The notes beneath the pieces were generated by a model. The model ran no database searches. It was not told the DNA's origin and saw only the letters and a program-made list of their open reading frames with translations. DNA of 50,156 bases. Source: Clostridia bacterium (lineage in GTDB: Bacteria; Bacillota; Clostridia; Oscillospirales; RGIG8002). This document shows, piece by piece, positions 7,601 through 15,526 of this stretch (position 1 is its first letter; the number at the start of each line of letters is the position of its first letter). A program made the position numbers and the translations under genes. The stretch is taken from assembly GCA_017438525.1 (NCBI GenBank), contig JAFRVI010000057.1:1-50156 (forward strand), in the 5' to 3' direction.

Positions 7601-7806
7601 GAAAGGCGACCACAGAGCGTTGAACACCTCCATCAGACGAGGGAGGTGGCATCCGAGGCGAAGCCGAGGATGACGGAGGGAGTGAAAGGCCTCTCCTTCA
7701 ACACTCCGTTCGCGAAAGAGGCAGGGTTTTCCCTCCCTCAGTCTCGAATGGCGTTGCCCTTCTCGACAGCTCCCTCGTCTGAGGGAGCTCCACCGCCGGA
7801 AAGGCG
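7594..7806. repeat. 15-bp direct repeats flanking repeat B
   Basis: ACCGCCGGAAAGGCG occurs at 7594-7608 and again at 7792-7806, bracketing repeat copy B. It could be a duplicated target, a part of a larger composite repeat, or a recombination scar. Confidence 0.6.
7625..7793. repeat. MITE-like inverted repeat element, copy B
   Basis: The ends (CAGACGAGGGAG and CTCCCTCGTCTG) are inverted repeats. The inner block 'CAGTCTCGAATGGCGTTGCC' matches copy A closely. It is non-coding; an open frame that runs through it into the next gene is an accident of the repeat. Confidence 0.65.
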
Positions 7807-7900
7807 GAAAGGTTACATATTTATAAATCATAAGAGGCGCATATCGCCGCTTTTGATCCGAAATGTTAATTACCCCCCAAAACACAAAGGAGGAGACACA

Positions 7901-9877
7901 ATGAAAAAACAGAAATCAGCCAAGCGTGCGTTTCTGAGCAGCTTCCTGTCGTTCGTGCTGTGCTTCACGATGTTCGCCGGCACCACCTACGCGTGGTATA
8001 ACGACAGCGTCACCAGCGGCAGAAACAAGATCGTCTCCGGCAGCTTGGAAATGGTGATTGAGAAGTACACCGGCGAAAATGACGGCGGTTTCTCCAATGA
8101 GGACAATTGGGTAACCGTGACCGATCAGACCAAGATTTTCAACGAGACTGCCGGCGCGCTTACCTTCGAGCCCGGCGCGGTACAGGTCGCGTACGTCCGC
8201 GTTAAGAACGAGGGCGATCTCGCGTTCAAGTACAGTCTCGCCGCGAAGGTTTATGAAGAGAAGGAAGGAACCAATCAGGTCGGAGTTACCTATAAGCTCT
8301 CCAATTACCTGAAGTTCGGTCAGGCGCAGAACGTTACCGCTCCTTTCGCCACCCGCGAAGACGCGATTAGCGCTATCGGCACCGCCGGTAAGATCTCTGA
8401 TACCGAGCTGGTTCCCACCGCGAATCTGCAGAAGAAAACTACCTCCGGCGTTATCGCGCTCGTTATTTATCTGCCGAGCAATACCGGCAATGAAGCAAAC
8501 CCGCTGCCGAACGCGAAGCCCGAGATCAGCTTCGGCCTGAACGCCCTTGCGACTCAGTTCACCGTCGAGAGCGACAGCTTCAGCAACACTTACGACGCCC
8601 TCTCCGAGTTCCCCGGACAGGCGATTTCCAACGCGACTGTTCCCGCGACCGGTGAAACGGTCATCACTGCTGGCGAAAACACCGCCACGGTTCCCGCCGG
8701 TTCCGAAAATGCCGCTCCCGGCGACGTCCTGACGCTTACCGTCACGCCCACGAGCACCGACGCCTCCGTGGTTATCAATAACAGCAACAACGCGATAACC
8801 TACGACGTTTCCCTCGTGAATCAGAACGGGCAGAAGGTCTCGAGCTCGACCGGCATCACTGTCGAAATGAAAATCGGTCAGGTCGATATTCAGGGATTCT
8901 ATCACAACTCGACCGCGCTTACCGAGGTCGATGATATCGCCGATCTTGCGCTGAATAAGTATTACTACGATCCCGTTGAAGGAGTCATCACCTTCATCAC
9001 CGATTCCTTCAGTCCCTTCACCGCCGAGATTAAGTATTCCGGCGGCTTCGGCGACGAGGATTATCCTTATCTCATCTCGAGCGCGAAGGACTTCCGCGCC
9101 ATTGCGAACGATTATGAGTATGACGCCGATTGGGAGCAGAGCCTGAATGAGTATTGCTACAAGCTTACAAGCGACATCACGATTGAAAACTGGTGCATGA
9201 ACGTCATCTACGTAATGAAGGGCGAATTTGCTCACGACTCTTATTCGGGCGTTTACTTCGGCGTTTTCGACGGCGGCAATCATACCATCCGTTTCAACTG
9301 GAACGATGATTCAGCGATGCCTGAGACTTCAGCCATCGCGCTGTTCGGCGAAGTCTGCAACGGCACGATTAAGAATCTGAAGGTCGACTGCAATATCGTG
9401 ACCGGCCTCGATACCGGCGTTCTGTCGTCATATACCTACTACGGCGCACAGTTCGATAACGTCACCGTTTCCGGTACGATTCGCTCTAAGTCCGGCAATA
9501 TCGGCGGAATTACAGTTGCTGCATGGGAAACGAAATCAAACTACCACTCGCTGTTCAAAGACTGCACCGTGAGCGCGGATATTTACTGGGAGCCGTGCAA
9601 TAAAGGAGCCGGATACCTGTATGTCGCTCCGTTCATCGGGCAGCTGGTCGGCGGCACTTATCTCTCCTTTGATAACTGCGTCAGCAGCGGTACGCTGAAT
9701 ATTCCGTATAACAGCACCGTCAGCGATATTTACACCGGTACTCTTTACGCCAGGAATCCGGGTTACGCCGACGTTCCGGAAGCCAACCTGATAAATATGG
9801 AAGGCAAGGTCGGCGACGCCGCCTTCGCGGCCATCAGCAATATTTACGAGGGATACACTATTCACATGGACAGATAA
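7901..9877 (+). CDS. SipW-dependent signal peptide protein with long modular C-terminus, surface protein 5
   Basis: 658 residues from the ATG preceded by AAAGGAGG. The open frame continues upstream into repeat B, but that part has no signal-peptide logic and was excluded. The signal segment ends in TTYAWYNDSVTSGRNKI. The TasA-like domain (about 32-235) has 'TFEPGAVQVAYVRVKNEG' and 'SFSNTYDALSEF'. A beta-sandwich-like part (about 240-385) ending in 'FITDSFSPFTAEI' follows. The last part (about 390-658) starts 'DYPYLISSAKDFRAIAND' and contains 'FDGGNHTI' and 'ALFGEVCNGTIKNL', resembling GLUG/beta-helix surface repeats. It is likely a large surface adhesin; the ligand is unknown. A strong terminator follows. 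Confidence 0.87.
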   Translation: MKKQKSAKRAFLSSFLSFVLCFTMFAGTTYAWYNDSVTSGRNKIVSGSLEMVIEKYTGENDGGFSNEDNWVTVTDQTKIFNETAGALTFEPGAVQVAYVRVKNEGDLAFKYSLAAKVYEEKEGTNQVGVTYKLSNYLKFGQAQNVTAPFATREDAISAIGTAGKISDTELVPTANLQKKTTSGVIALVIYLPSNTGNEANPLPNAKPEISFGLNALATQFTVESDSFSNTYDALSEFPGQAISNATVPATGETVITAGENTATVPAGSENAAPGDVLTLTVTPTSTDASVVINNSNNAITYDVSLVNQNGQKVSSSTGITVEMKIGQVDIQGFYHNSTALTEVDDIADLALNKYYYDPVEGVITFITDSFSPFTAEIKYSGGFGDEDYPYLISSAKDFRAIANDYEYDADWEQSLNEYCYKLTSDITIENWCMNVIYVMKGEFAHDSYSGVYFGVFDGGNHTIRFNWNDDSAMPETSAIALFGEVCNGTIKNLKVDCNIVTGLDTGVLSSYTYYGAQFDNVTVSGTIRSKSGNIGGITVAAWETKSNYHSLFKDCTVSADIYWEPCNKGAGYLYVAPFIGQLVGGTYLSFDNCVSSGTLNIPYNSTVSDIYTGTLYARNPGYADVPEANLINMEGKVGDAAFAAISNIYEGYTIHMDR

Positions 9878-9915
9878 GGCGAATAGAAGCTATCGCCCGT
9901 AAAGCTAAATCATCG

Positions 9916-9947
9916 AAAGAGCGCACGCCAAACGCGTGCGCTCTTTT
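9916..9947 (+). terminator. Intrinsic terminator after surface protein 5
   Basis: Stem AAAGAGCGCACGC / GCGTGCGCTCTTT with a 5-base loop, ending in TTTT, 38 bp after the stop codon. Confidence 0.85.
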
Positions 9948-10016
9948 ACCGTGCTTTTTCAGAAATCGGTTTTTTATAATTCAAAGCCGCGCGCGAGGGG
10001 CGCACGGCGGGGTTAC

Positions 10017-10246
10017 GCCTCCCCTGTGCAAGGGGAGGTGGATCGCCGAGGTGAAAGCGAGGCGAGACGGAGGGGTTGTGCAATCACAGGTTCGCTTTGA
10101 GGAAACCAACAACCCCTCAGTCATTTTGCTCCGCAAAAATGACAGCTTTCTCGCCTGCGGGCTCGGTCAGAAACGCGGCTCTGACAGTCCACTGGACTGT
10201 CATTCACTGCCGCGTTTCTCGCTCCGCTACCTTGCACAGGGGAGCC
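10017..10246. repeat. MITE-like inverted repeat element, copy C
   Basis: The ends GCCTCCCCTGTGCAAGG and CCTTGCACAGGGGAGCC are inverted repeats with one mismatch. The interior shares the CTCGCCTGCGGGCTCGGTCA block and the GACTGTCATTCACTGCCGCG block with copy A. It abuts the stop codon of the next minus-strand gene and fills the gap 9948-10247, in which no gene was seen. Confidence 0.7.
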
Positions 10247-10247
10247 T

Positions 10248-10820
10248 TCAGAGGTCCAGTATCGTGCCGGTGGTGATGAGCGTGATGGCGCGGCCGAGCT
10301 TTCGCGCGTAGCGCAGGGTGTAATACGTGCCGCCGGAGTCGGCGCCGTTGTAGACGCCGATGACGTAAGCCGAGTTTTCCACCATGAAGCGGTCGCGGTC
10401 GTGGTTGCACCACGGGGTGTATTTCTCCGAAACGGTCACCACCGCGTCGCACTGCTCCAGCAGCGCTTCGTAACGCTGCTTCGCCTCGCCCGACGCCTTC
10501 GACATCTGCGCCGGACTCGGACGCGCCGCGATCAGCCGCAGCGGAGTTCCCTCTCCGCGCAGGCGGGCGCATATCTCCCCCGCCCACGTGTCGATCCCCT
10601 GCGCCATGCCGGTGATGAAGACGTCCACGCCGAGCGCGGCGTGCCGCAGGATCTCTTCGCGCAGGCGCGCCTTGACGCGCACAGCCTCCGCGCTGTCCTC
10701 CACGAAGCCGAGCGCCGCCGGGCGGTGCCCCGTGAAGCAGCAGGTGCGCTCCGGCAGGAGCGTCAGCCCTTCGGGCATCGCGTACGGCTTTTTTGCGCTT
10801 GAAATATGAATATCGTTCAT
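10248..10820 (-). CDS. SLOG/YpsA-like protein (DUF1273 family)
   Basis: 190 residues. It has the family's opening motif CCFTGHRP near residue 27, followed by 'VDVFITGMAQGIDTWAGEI', 'DAVVTVSEKYT' and 'NGADSGGTYYTLRYA', a Rossmann-like SLOG fold thought to bind nucleotide-type ligands. YpsA of Bacillus influences cell division; whether that applies here is unknown. It starts 1 bp after the helicase stop with only a weak GAGAAG site, so it is probably translated by coupling. It is the last gene of a minus-strand run (murA, MBL, pcrA, this gene), and repeat C starts right after its stop. Confidence 0.85.
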   Translation of the reverse strand: MNDIHISSAKKPYAMPEGLTLLPERTCCFTGHRPAALGFVEDSAEAVRVKARLREEILRHAALGVDVFITGMAQGIDTWAGEICARLRGEGTPLRLIAARPSPAQMSKASGEAKQRYEALLEQCDAVVTVSEKYTPWCNHDRDRFMVENSAYVIGVYNGADSGGTYYTLRYARKLGRAITLITTGTILDL

Positions 10821-10821
10821 A

Positions 10822-13215
10822 TTATATCTTCTCTATCGGGGCGAAGTTCGCCATTATCTTCTTTTTGCCGACCGTGAAATTGACCTCGAGCAGCGTGTCG
10901 TTGCCCATCGGGATCGCGGAGACGACCGTGCCTTCGCCGAAGGCCGCGTGCTTCACGCGGTCGCCGACGGAGAAGGTCTTCCCCGCCTTCGGCGCGGAGG
11001 CGGAAGCCGAGGGACGCGGCGGGCGTCCCGCGGGCGGGCGCTTGGGCGCGTAGGTCGAGCGCGCGACGCCGAAGAAGTCGCCGAAGTCGGCTTTCACCGT
11101 GCGTTTCGGGAGGGTATCGGTCTTCTCGACGTATTCGCGCGGCAGCTCCTCGAGGAAGCGGGACGGCCTCTTGAAGCGCGTCGCGCCGTAGAGCAGGCGC
11201 TGCTCGGCGCGGGTCAGGTAGAGCTTCTCCCGCGCGCGTGTGACGCCGACGTACATAAGGCGGCGCTCCTCCTCGATCTCGCCGTCGTCGTATGAGCGCA
11301 TCGACGGGAAGAGCTCCTCCTCGAGGCCGGTTATGAAGACGACGTTGAACTCCAGCCCCTTGGCGTTGTGCAGCGTCATGAGCACGACGGCGTCGGCGTT
11401 TTTGTCGTAGTCGTCGATGTCGGTGACGAGGGACATATCCTCGAGGAAGCCGGTAAGCGTCGCTTCTTCGCCGGCGGCGGTCTTGTCGTTTTTGTAGCGG
11501 ATGAGCATCGAGCCGAGCTCGAGGACGTTATCCGCGCGGTCGAGTCCGTCGCGGTCGCGCTCCGCCGCGAGCATCGCCATATAGCCGCTCTTCTCCGCGA
11601 CGGTCTTGACGATATCCTCGAAGGGCGCGTTCAGCGCCGCGTCGGTAAGCTCGTCCAGCAGCGCGCAGAACTCCGCGAGCTTCGCCTTCGACCGCTCGAG
11701 GTCGGGGTAGTTCTCCGCTTCGCGTATTACGTTTATGATGGGCTCGCCCAGCCCCGCGGCGATGCGTTCGGCGGCTTCCACCGTCGTGTCGCCGATGCCG
11801 CGCTTGGGCAGGTTGATTATGCGCTTAAGGCGCAGGTCGTCGCTCGGGTTGGCTATTACGCAGAGGTAGGAAATCACGTCTTTTATCTCGCGGCGCTCGA
11901 AGAAGCGCGTGCCGCCGATGACGCGGTTGGGGATCTTGAAGTAGTTTAAGCTCTGCTCGATCTGCGCCGCCTGCGCGTTCGTGCGGTAGAGCACCGCGCA
12001 GTCGGAAAGCTTGCCGCCCTCGCGCTGATGCTTCAGGATGCACGCCGCGACGTAGTCGCCTTCGCCGCGCTCGTCCGCGCAGGTGCAGAGCGTGATCTTT
12101 TCGCCGAGCGGCTTCTCGGTCCAGAGGTTTTTGCCCTTGCGCTCGAGGTTGTTCGCGATGACGGCGTTCGCCGCCGCGAGGATGTTGCCCGTCGAGCGGT
12201 AGTTCTGCTCGAGGCGTATGGTGACGGCTTCGGGGTAGTATTTCTCGAAGTCGAGTATGTTGCGGATCGTCGCTCCGCGGAATTTGTAGATGCTCTGGTC
12301 GTCGTCGCCGACGACGCAGACGCTGCGCGTTTCCTTCGTCAGCAGATAGACGAGCAGGAACTGCGCGGCGTTGGTGTCCTGATACTCGTCGACGAGGACG
12401 AAGCGGAACTTTTCGCGCCAGTACGCCAGGCGGTCCGGGAACTCGCGGAAGAGCTTCACGGTAAGGTTGATGATGTCGTCGAAGTCGACGGCGTTGGCTT
12501 TTTTCAGCGTTTCGGCGTAGCGGGCGTAGATCTTCGCGACGCTCTCGAGGAAGACGTCGCCGGTCGCGTCCTTCGCGTATTCGTCGGCGCCGATGAAGGC
12601 GGACTTCGCCGCGGAGATGCGCGCCGCGACCGCGGCGGGCTTGTAGTAGTCGCCGTCGAGCCCGAGGGACTTCACGGCTTCTTTTATCACGCGCTTGGTG
12701 TCGTCCGCGTCGTAGATGGTGAAGGCGCTCGAGTAGCCGAGCGCTTCGATCTCGCGGCGCAGGATGCGCACGCATGCCGAGTGGAAGGTGGACGCCCAGA
12801 CGTCCTGCGCGGCGTCGGCGCCGCAGGAGAGCGCGATGCGCTCCTTCAGCTCGTTCGCCGCCTTGTTGGTGAAGGTTATCGCCAGCACCTGCCACGGCTT
12901 CGGCGCGTCGACGGAGAGCATCCGGCGCAGGCGCTCGGAAAGCGGCGCTTTCAGCTTCAGCGCGGCTTCCAGCTCCGCGACGTCGTCCGCGGTCGGGTCG
13001 AAGCAGACTTCGTCGCTGTTATAGGCGTCGCCGAAGCGCAGCAGGCAGGCGATCTTTTCGACTATGACGGTCGTTTTGCCGCTGCCGGCTCCCGCGAGGA
13101 TGAGAAGCGGGCTGCCCGAAGCGAGCACCGCTTTGCGCTGCATGGCGTTGAGGCGTTCGTATTCGGATTCGATGTACTCCCTGCGCAGCCGCAGGAAATC
13201 GGTCTTTACGCTCAT
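10822..13215 (-). CDS. pcrA: UvrD/PcrA-type superfamily 1 ATP-dependent DNA helicase
   Basis: 797 residues, close to the usual 720-780. Motifs in order are: Q motif LNAMQRKAV; Walker A AGAGSGKTT; motif Ia ITFTNKAANELKERI; Walker B LVDEYQDTN; motif III GDDDQSIYKFRGA; motif IV EQNYRS; motif VI YVGVTRAREKLYLT. The C-terminus has the PcrA-type 'GDRVKHAAFGEGTVVS' segment, linked in the family to RNA polymerase binding. Between Walker A and Ia lies an extra segment of about 40 residues ('FDPTADDVAELEAALKLKAP') not found in Bacillus PcrA. It unwinds DNA in repair and removes obstacles in replication. AAGGAAG precedes the ATG. Confidence 0.95.
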   Translation of the reverse strand: MSVKTDFLRLRREYIESEYERLNAMQRKAVLASGSPLLILAGAGSGKTTVIVEKIACLLRFGDAYNSDEVCFDPTADDVAELEAALKLKAPLSERLRRMLSVDAPKPWQVLAITFTNKAANELKERIALSCGADAAQDVWASTFHSACVRILRREIEALGYSSAFTIYDADDTKRVIKEAVKSLGLDGDYYKPAAVAARISAAKSAFIGADEYAKDATGDVFLESVAKIYARYAETLKKANAVDFDDIINLTVKLFREFPDRLAYWREKFRFVLVDEYQDTNAAQFLLVYLLTKETRSVCVVGDDDQSIYKFRGATIRNILDFEKYYPEAVTIRLEQNYRSTGNILAAANAVIANNLERKGKNLWTEKPLGEKITLCTCADERGEGDYVAACILKHQREGGKLSDCAVLYRTNAQAAQIEQSLNYFKIPNRVIGGTRFFERREIKDVISYLCVIANPSDDLRLKRIINLPKRGIGDTTVEAAERIAAGLGEPIINVIREAENYPDLERSKAKLAEFCALLDELTDAALNAPFEDIVKTVAEKSGYMAMLAAERDRDGLDRADNVLELGSMLIRYKNDKTAAGEEATLTGFLEDMSLVTDIDDYDKNADAVVLMTLHNAKGLEFNVVFITGLEEELFPSMRSYDDGEIEEERRLMYVGVTRAREKLYLTRAEQRLLYGATRFKRPSRFLEELPREYVEKTDTLPKRTVKADFGDFFGVARSTYAPKRPPAGRPPRPSASASAPKAGKTFSVGDRVKHAAFGEGTVVSAIPMGNDTLLEVNFTVGKKKIMANFAPIEKI

Positions 13216-13226
13216 TGTTTCTTCCT

Positions 13227-14021
13227 TTATATTTCGTACACGCGCGAGGGCCCGTACTGCCCCGCCGCTTCGAGCGTGCAGTCTTCGCCTACGCGTACGC
13301 CGCCCGCGGCGAGGATGCCGCCGACGGTGGTGACCGCGAGCTCGGGCGTGTTGTTCTCTTCGCTCAGGTGCGCGAGGACGAAGTGCTCAGCGCCGCTCGC
13401 CGCGAAGGCGCGGCAGGAGCAGGCGCACTCGGTGTTTGACAGGTGGCCGCGGCTGCTGAGGATGCGGTCTTTCAGATACGCCGGGTACGGGCCGTTGATG
13501 AGCATTTCCTCGTCGTGGTTGGATTCTATGTAGACAAGGCGGCAGCCGGCGATCGCCTCAGAAGCCTCCTTCGTCATCCTGCCGGTGTCGGTGCAGACCG
13601 CGAGGCGCGTTTTGCCGTCGGAAACAACGTAGCCGACGCTTTCGGCGGCATCGTGGGACGTGCGGAAGGAGCACAGCGAGAGCGCGCCCATATCCGCCTC
13701 CCTGCCCGTCGGCAGCTCGTAGAAGGCGCAGCCGTCCGAAGCGGCGCGCAAGTTCAGCGCGTTTATCGTGTTCATATTCGCGAAGACCGGCGCCTTGACG
13801 GCGCGGATGACGTAAGGCAGGCATTTGACATGATCGGAGTGCTCGTGCGTGATGAAGACGCCCTTCACCGCGGCGGGCGCAATGCCGAAGCCGTGCAGCA
13901 CTTCGGCTACGCGGCGGGACGGAACTCCCGCGTCTATGAGGACGGCGGTTCCGCCGCTTTCGACGCATATGCAATTGCCTTTGCTTCCGGATGCGATGCT
14001 GAAAAACCGCAAGGCGCTCAC
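13227..14021 (-). CDS. MBL-fold metallohydrolase, YycJ/WalJ family
   Basis: 264 residues from a GTG start (MSALRFFSIASGSKGN), chosen because it matches the N-terminus of Bacillus YycJ; AAAGGAG lies just before it. The metal-binding motif THEHSDH is at about residues 61-67, and 'FRTSHDAAESVGYV' and 'RGHLSNTEC' supply further His/Asp ligands. The family is a predicted nuclease/phosphodiesterase; the Bacillus member is linked to the WalRK locus, but no walRK genes are seen here. It lies 11 bp upstream of pcrA in the same direction, so a repair-related role is possible. Confidence 0.88.
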   Translation of the reverse strand: MSALRFFSIASGSKGNCICVESGGTAVLIDAGVPSRRVAEVLHGFGIAPAAVKGVFITHEHSDHVKCLPYVIRAVKAPVFANMNTINALNLRAASDGCAFYELPTGREADMGALSLCSFRTSHDAAESVGYVVSDGKTRLAVCTDTGRMTKEASEAIAGCRLVYIESNHDEEMLINGPYPAYLKDRILSSRGHLSNTECACSCRAFAASGAEHFVLAHLSEENNTPELAVTTVGGILAAGGVRVGEDCTLEAAGQYGPSRVYEI

Positions 14022-14035
14022 TTCTCCTTTTATCG

Positions 14036-14071
14036 AAAACGGGGCGGGCGCCGCGCCCACCCCGCTTTTTT
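14036..14071. terminator. Bidirectional terminator-like hairpin after murA
   Basis: A GC-rich stem (CGGGGCGGGCG with CGCCCACCCCG, one mismatch on plus, a wobble on minus) is flanked by AAAA on one side and TTTTTT on the other. It lies between the murA stop and the metallohydrolase start, so it would end or weaken murA transcription on the minus strand. Confidence 0.55.
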
Positions 14072-14084
14072 ATTCTATTCCGTT

Positions 14085-15368
14085 TTATCCGGCGACGTTT
14101 TCCGTGTCGGTATAGTCCTTTTTCAAGCTTATGTCGGCGCCGAGCGCGCGGAGCTTCTCGATGATATTCTCATAGCCGCGCTCGATGTGGTGGATGTGGG
14201 TTATCTCGGTCTCGCCCTCCGCCATGAGTCCGGCGATTATCATCGCAGCGCCGGCGCGCAGGTCGGTCGCGCGGACCGGAGCCGCCTTCAGCTTCTCCAC
14301 GCCCTCGATGACCGCGATCTTGCCGTCCACCTGGATGTTCGCGCCGAAGCGCTTGAGCTCGTCGACGTATTTGAAGCGGTTCTCCCACACGCTCTCGTTG
14401 ATGATGCTCGTGCCGTTGGCGATGGAAAGCACCGCCGCGATCTGCGGGTGCATATCCGTCGGAAAGCCGGGGTGCGGCATCGTCTTGATGTTGACCTTGT
14501 TCAGCGGGCCGGTCCTGCCGACGTAGACCGCTTCGTCGTATTCGCGGATCTCCGCGCCCATTTCCTCCAGCTTCGCGCTGATGGATTCAAGGTGCTTCGG
14601 GATGATGTTGTTGATCAGCACTTCGCCGCCCGCGCCCGCGACCGCCGCCATGTAGGTGCCGGCTTCGATCTGATCGGGGATCAGCGCGTAGCTGCAGCCG
14701 TGGAGCTGCTGGACGCCGCGGATCTTGATAGTGTCCGTACCGGCGCCGCGCACGTCGGCTCCCATCGTATTCAGAAAGTTCGCGAGGTCGACGATGTGCG
14801 GCTCCTTCGCAGCGTTCTCGATGACGGTCAGTCCCCTCGCCTTCACGGCGGCGAGCATGATGTTCACCGTCGCGCCGACGGAGACGACGTCGAGGTATAC
14901 GGACGAGCCGAGGAGCCGGTCCGACTTCAGATTGATTATTCCGCCGGTTGTGTCGACCGTCGCGCCAAGGGCCTCGAAGCCCTTGATGTGCTGGTCGATC
15001 GGGCGCACGCCGATATCGCAGCCGCCCGGCATCGGAACGGACGCTTCGCCGAAGCGCCCGGCAAGAGCGCCGAGAAAGTAGTAGCTGGCGCGCATCTTCC
15101 GCGCGAGCTCGTAAGGCGGAGCGACGTTGCGCAGTCCGCGCGTGTCTATGTCGAAGCTGTTGGCGGTGCGCATAGTCACCGTCGCGCCCATGCTGGTGAG
15201 CGTTTCGAGCTCCGTGAAGACGTCGGATATGTTCGGTATGTTATCTATGTGGCACACGCCGTCGGAAAGGATCGCCGCCGGAATGACCGCTATGGCGGCG
15301 TTTTTCGCGCCGCTGATATTGACTTCACCTTTCAGGCGCCTGCCGCCTCTTACGATGATGCTGTCCAA
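14085..15368 (-). CDS. murA: UDP-N-acetylglucosamine 1-carboxyvinyltransferase (MurA), copy 1
   Basis: 427 residues from a TTG start (MDSIIVRGGRRLKGEV), chosen because it matches MurA N-termini and has GGAGGG 9 bases upstream. Upstream in-frame ATGs would add an unlikely extension across a TATACT-type -10 (15423-15428) and a terminator. It transfers enolpyruvate to UDP-GlcNAc, the first committed step of peptidoglycan synthesis. Conserved residues include Lys22-Asn23 and the catalytic Cys117 in MPGGCDIGVRPID. A second MurA lies in the dcw cluster (32476-33780). Two MurA enzymes are common in low-GC Gram-positives. Confidence 0.95.
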   Translation of the reverse strand: MDSIIVRGGRRLKGEVNISGAKNAAIAVIPAAILSDGVCHIDNIPNISDVFTELETLTSMGATVTMRTANSFDIDTRGLRNVAPPYELARKMRASYYFLGALAGRFGEASVPMPGGCDIGVRPIDQHIKGFEALGATVDTTGGIINLKSDRLLGSSVYLDVVSVGATVNIMLAAVKARGLTVIENAAKEPHIVDLANFLNTMGADVRGAGTDTIKIRGVQQLHGCSYALIPDQIEAGTYMAAVAGAGGEVLINNIIPKHLESISAKLEEMGAEIREYDEAVYVGRTGPLNKVNIKTMPHPGFPTDMHPQIAAVLSIANGTSIINESVWENRFKYVDELKRFGANIQVDGKIAVIEGVEKLKAAPVRATDLRAGAAMIIAGLMAEGETEITHIHHIERGYENIIEKLRALGADISLKKDYTDTENVAG

Positions 15369-15476
15369 GTGAAATATCCCTCCGTGTCCGGAATCGGTAT
15401 TTTCGCAAATTACACTTGTTATAGTATAACACACAGTTAGTAAAAATAAAAGAGGAAATTTGATTTTTTTGTCAAA

Positions 15477-15507
15477 TTTGCGGCCGATACGGTGTATCGG
15501 CCGCAAA
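15477..15507 (-). terminator. Terminator of the alpha-2-macroglobulin gene
   Basis: Perfect 14-bp stem TTTGCGGCCGATAC / GTATCGGCCGCAAA with a 3-base loop, 20 bp beyond the stop codon. The T-tract on the minus strand is short (TTTG), so efficiency is uncertain. Confidence 0.65.
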
Positions 15508-15526
15508 TCGGCTTTGTTATGCGGTT

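Noticed and set aside
7535-7900. N-terminal extension of surface protein 5
   Set aside because: It runs through repeat B, while the internal ATG at 7901 has AAAGGAGG and begins a typical SipW signal peptide.
13443-15440. 665-codon open frame on the plus strand opposite the metallohydrolase and murA genes
   Set aside because: Antisense to well-supported genes, with Arg/Ala/Val-rich composition and no recognisable domain.
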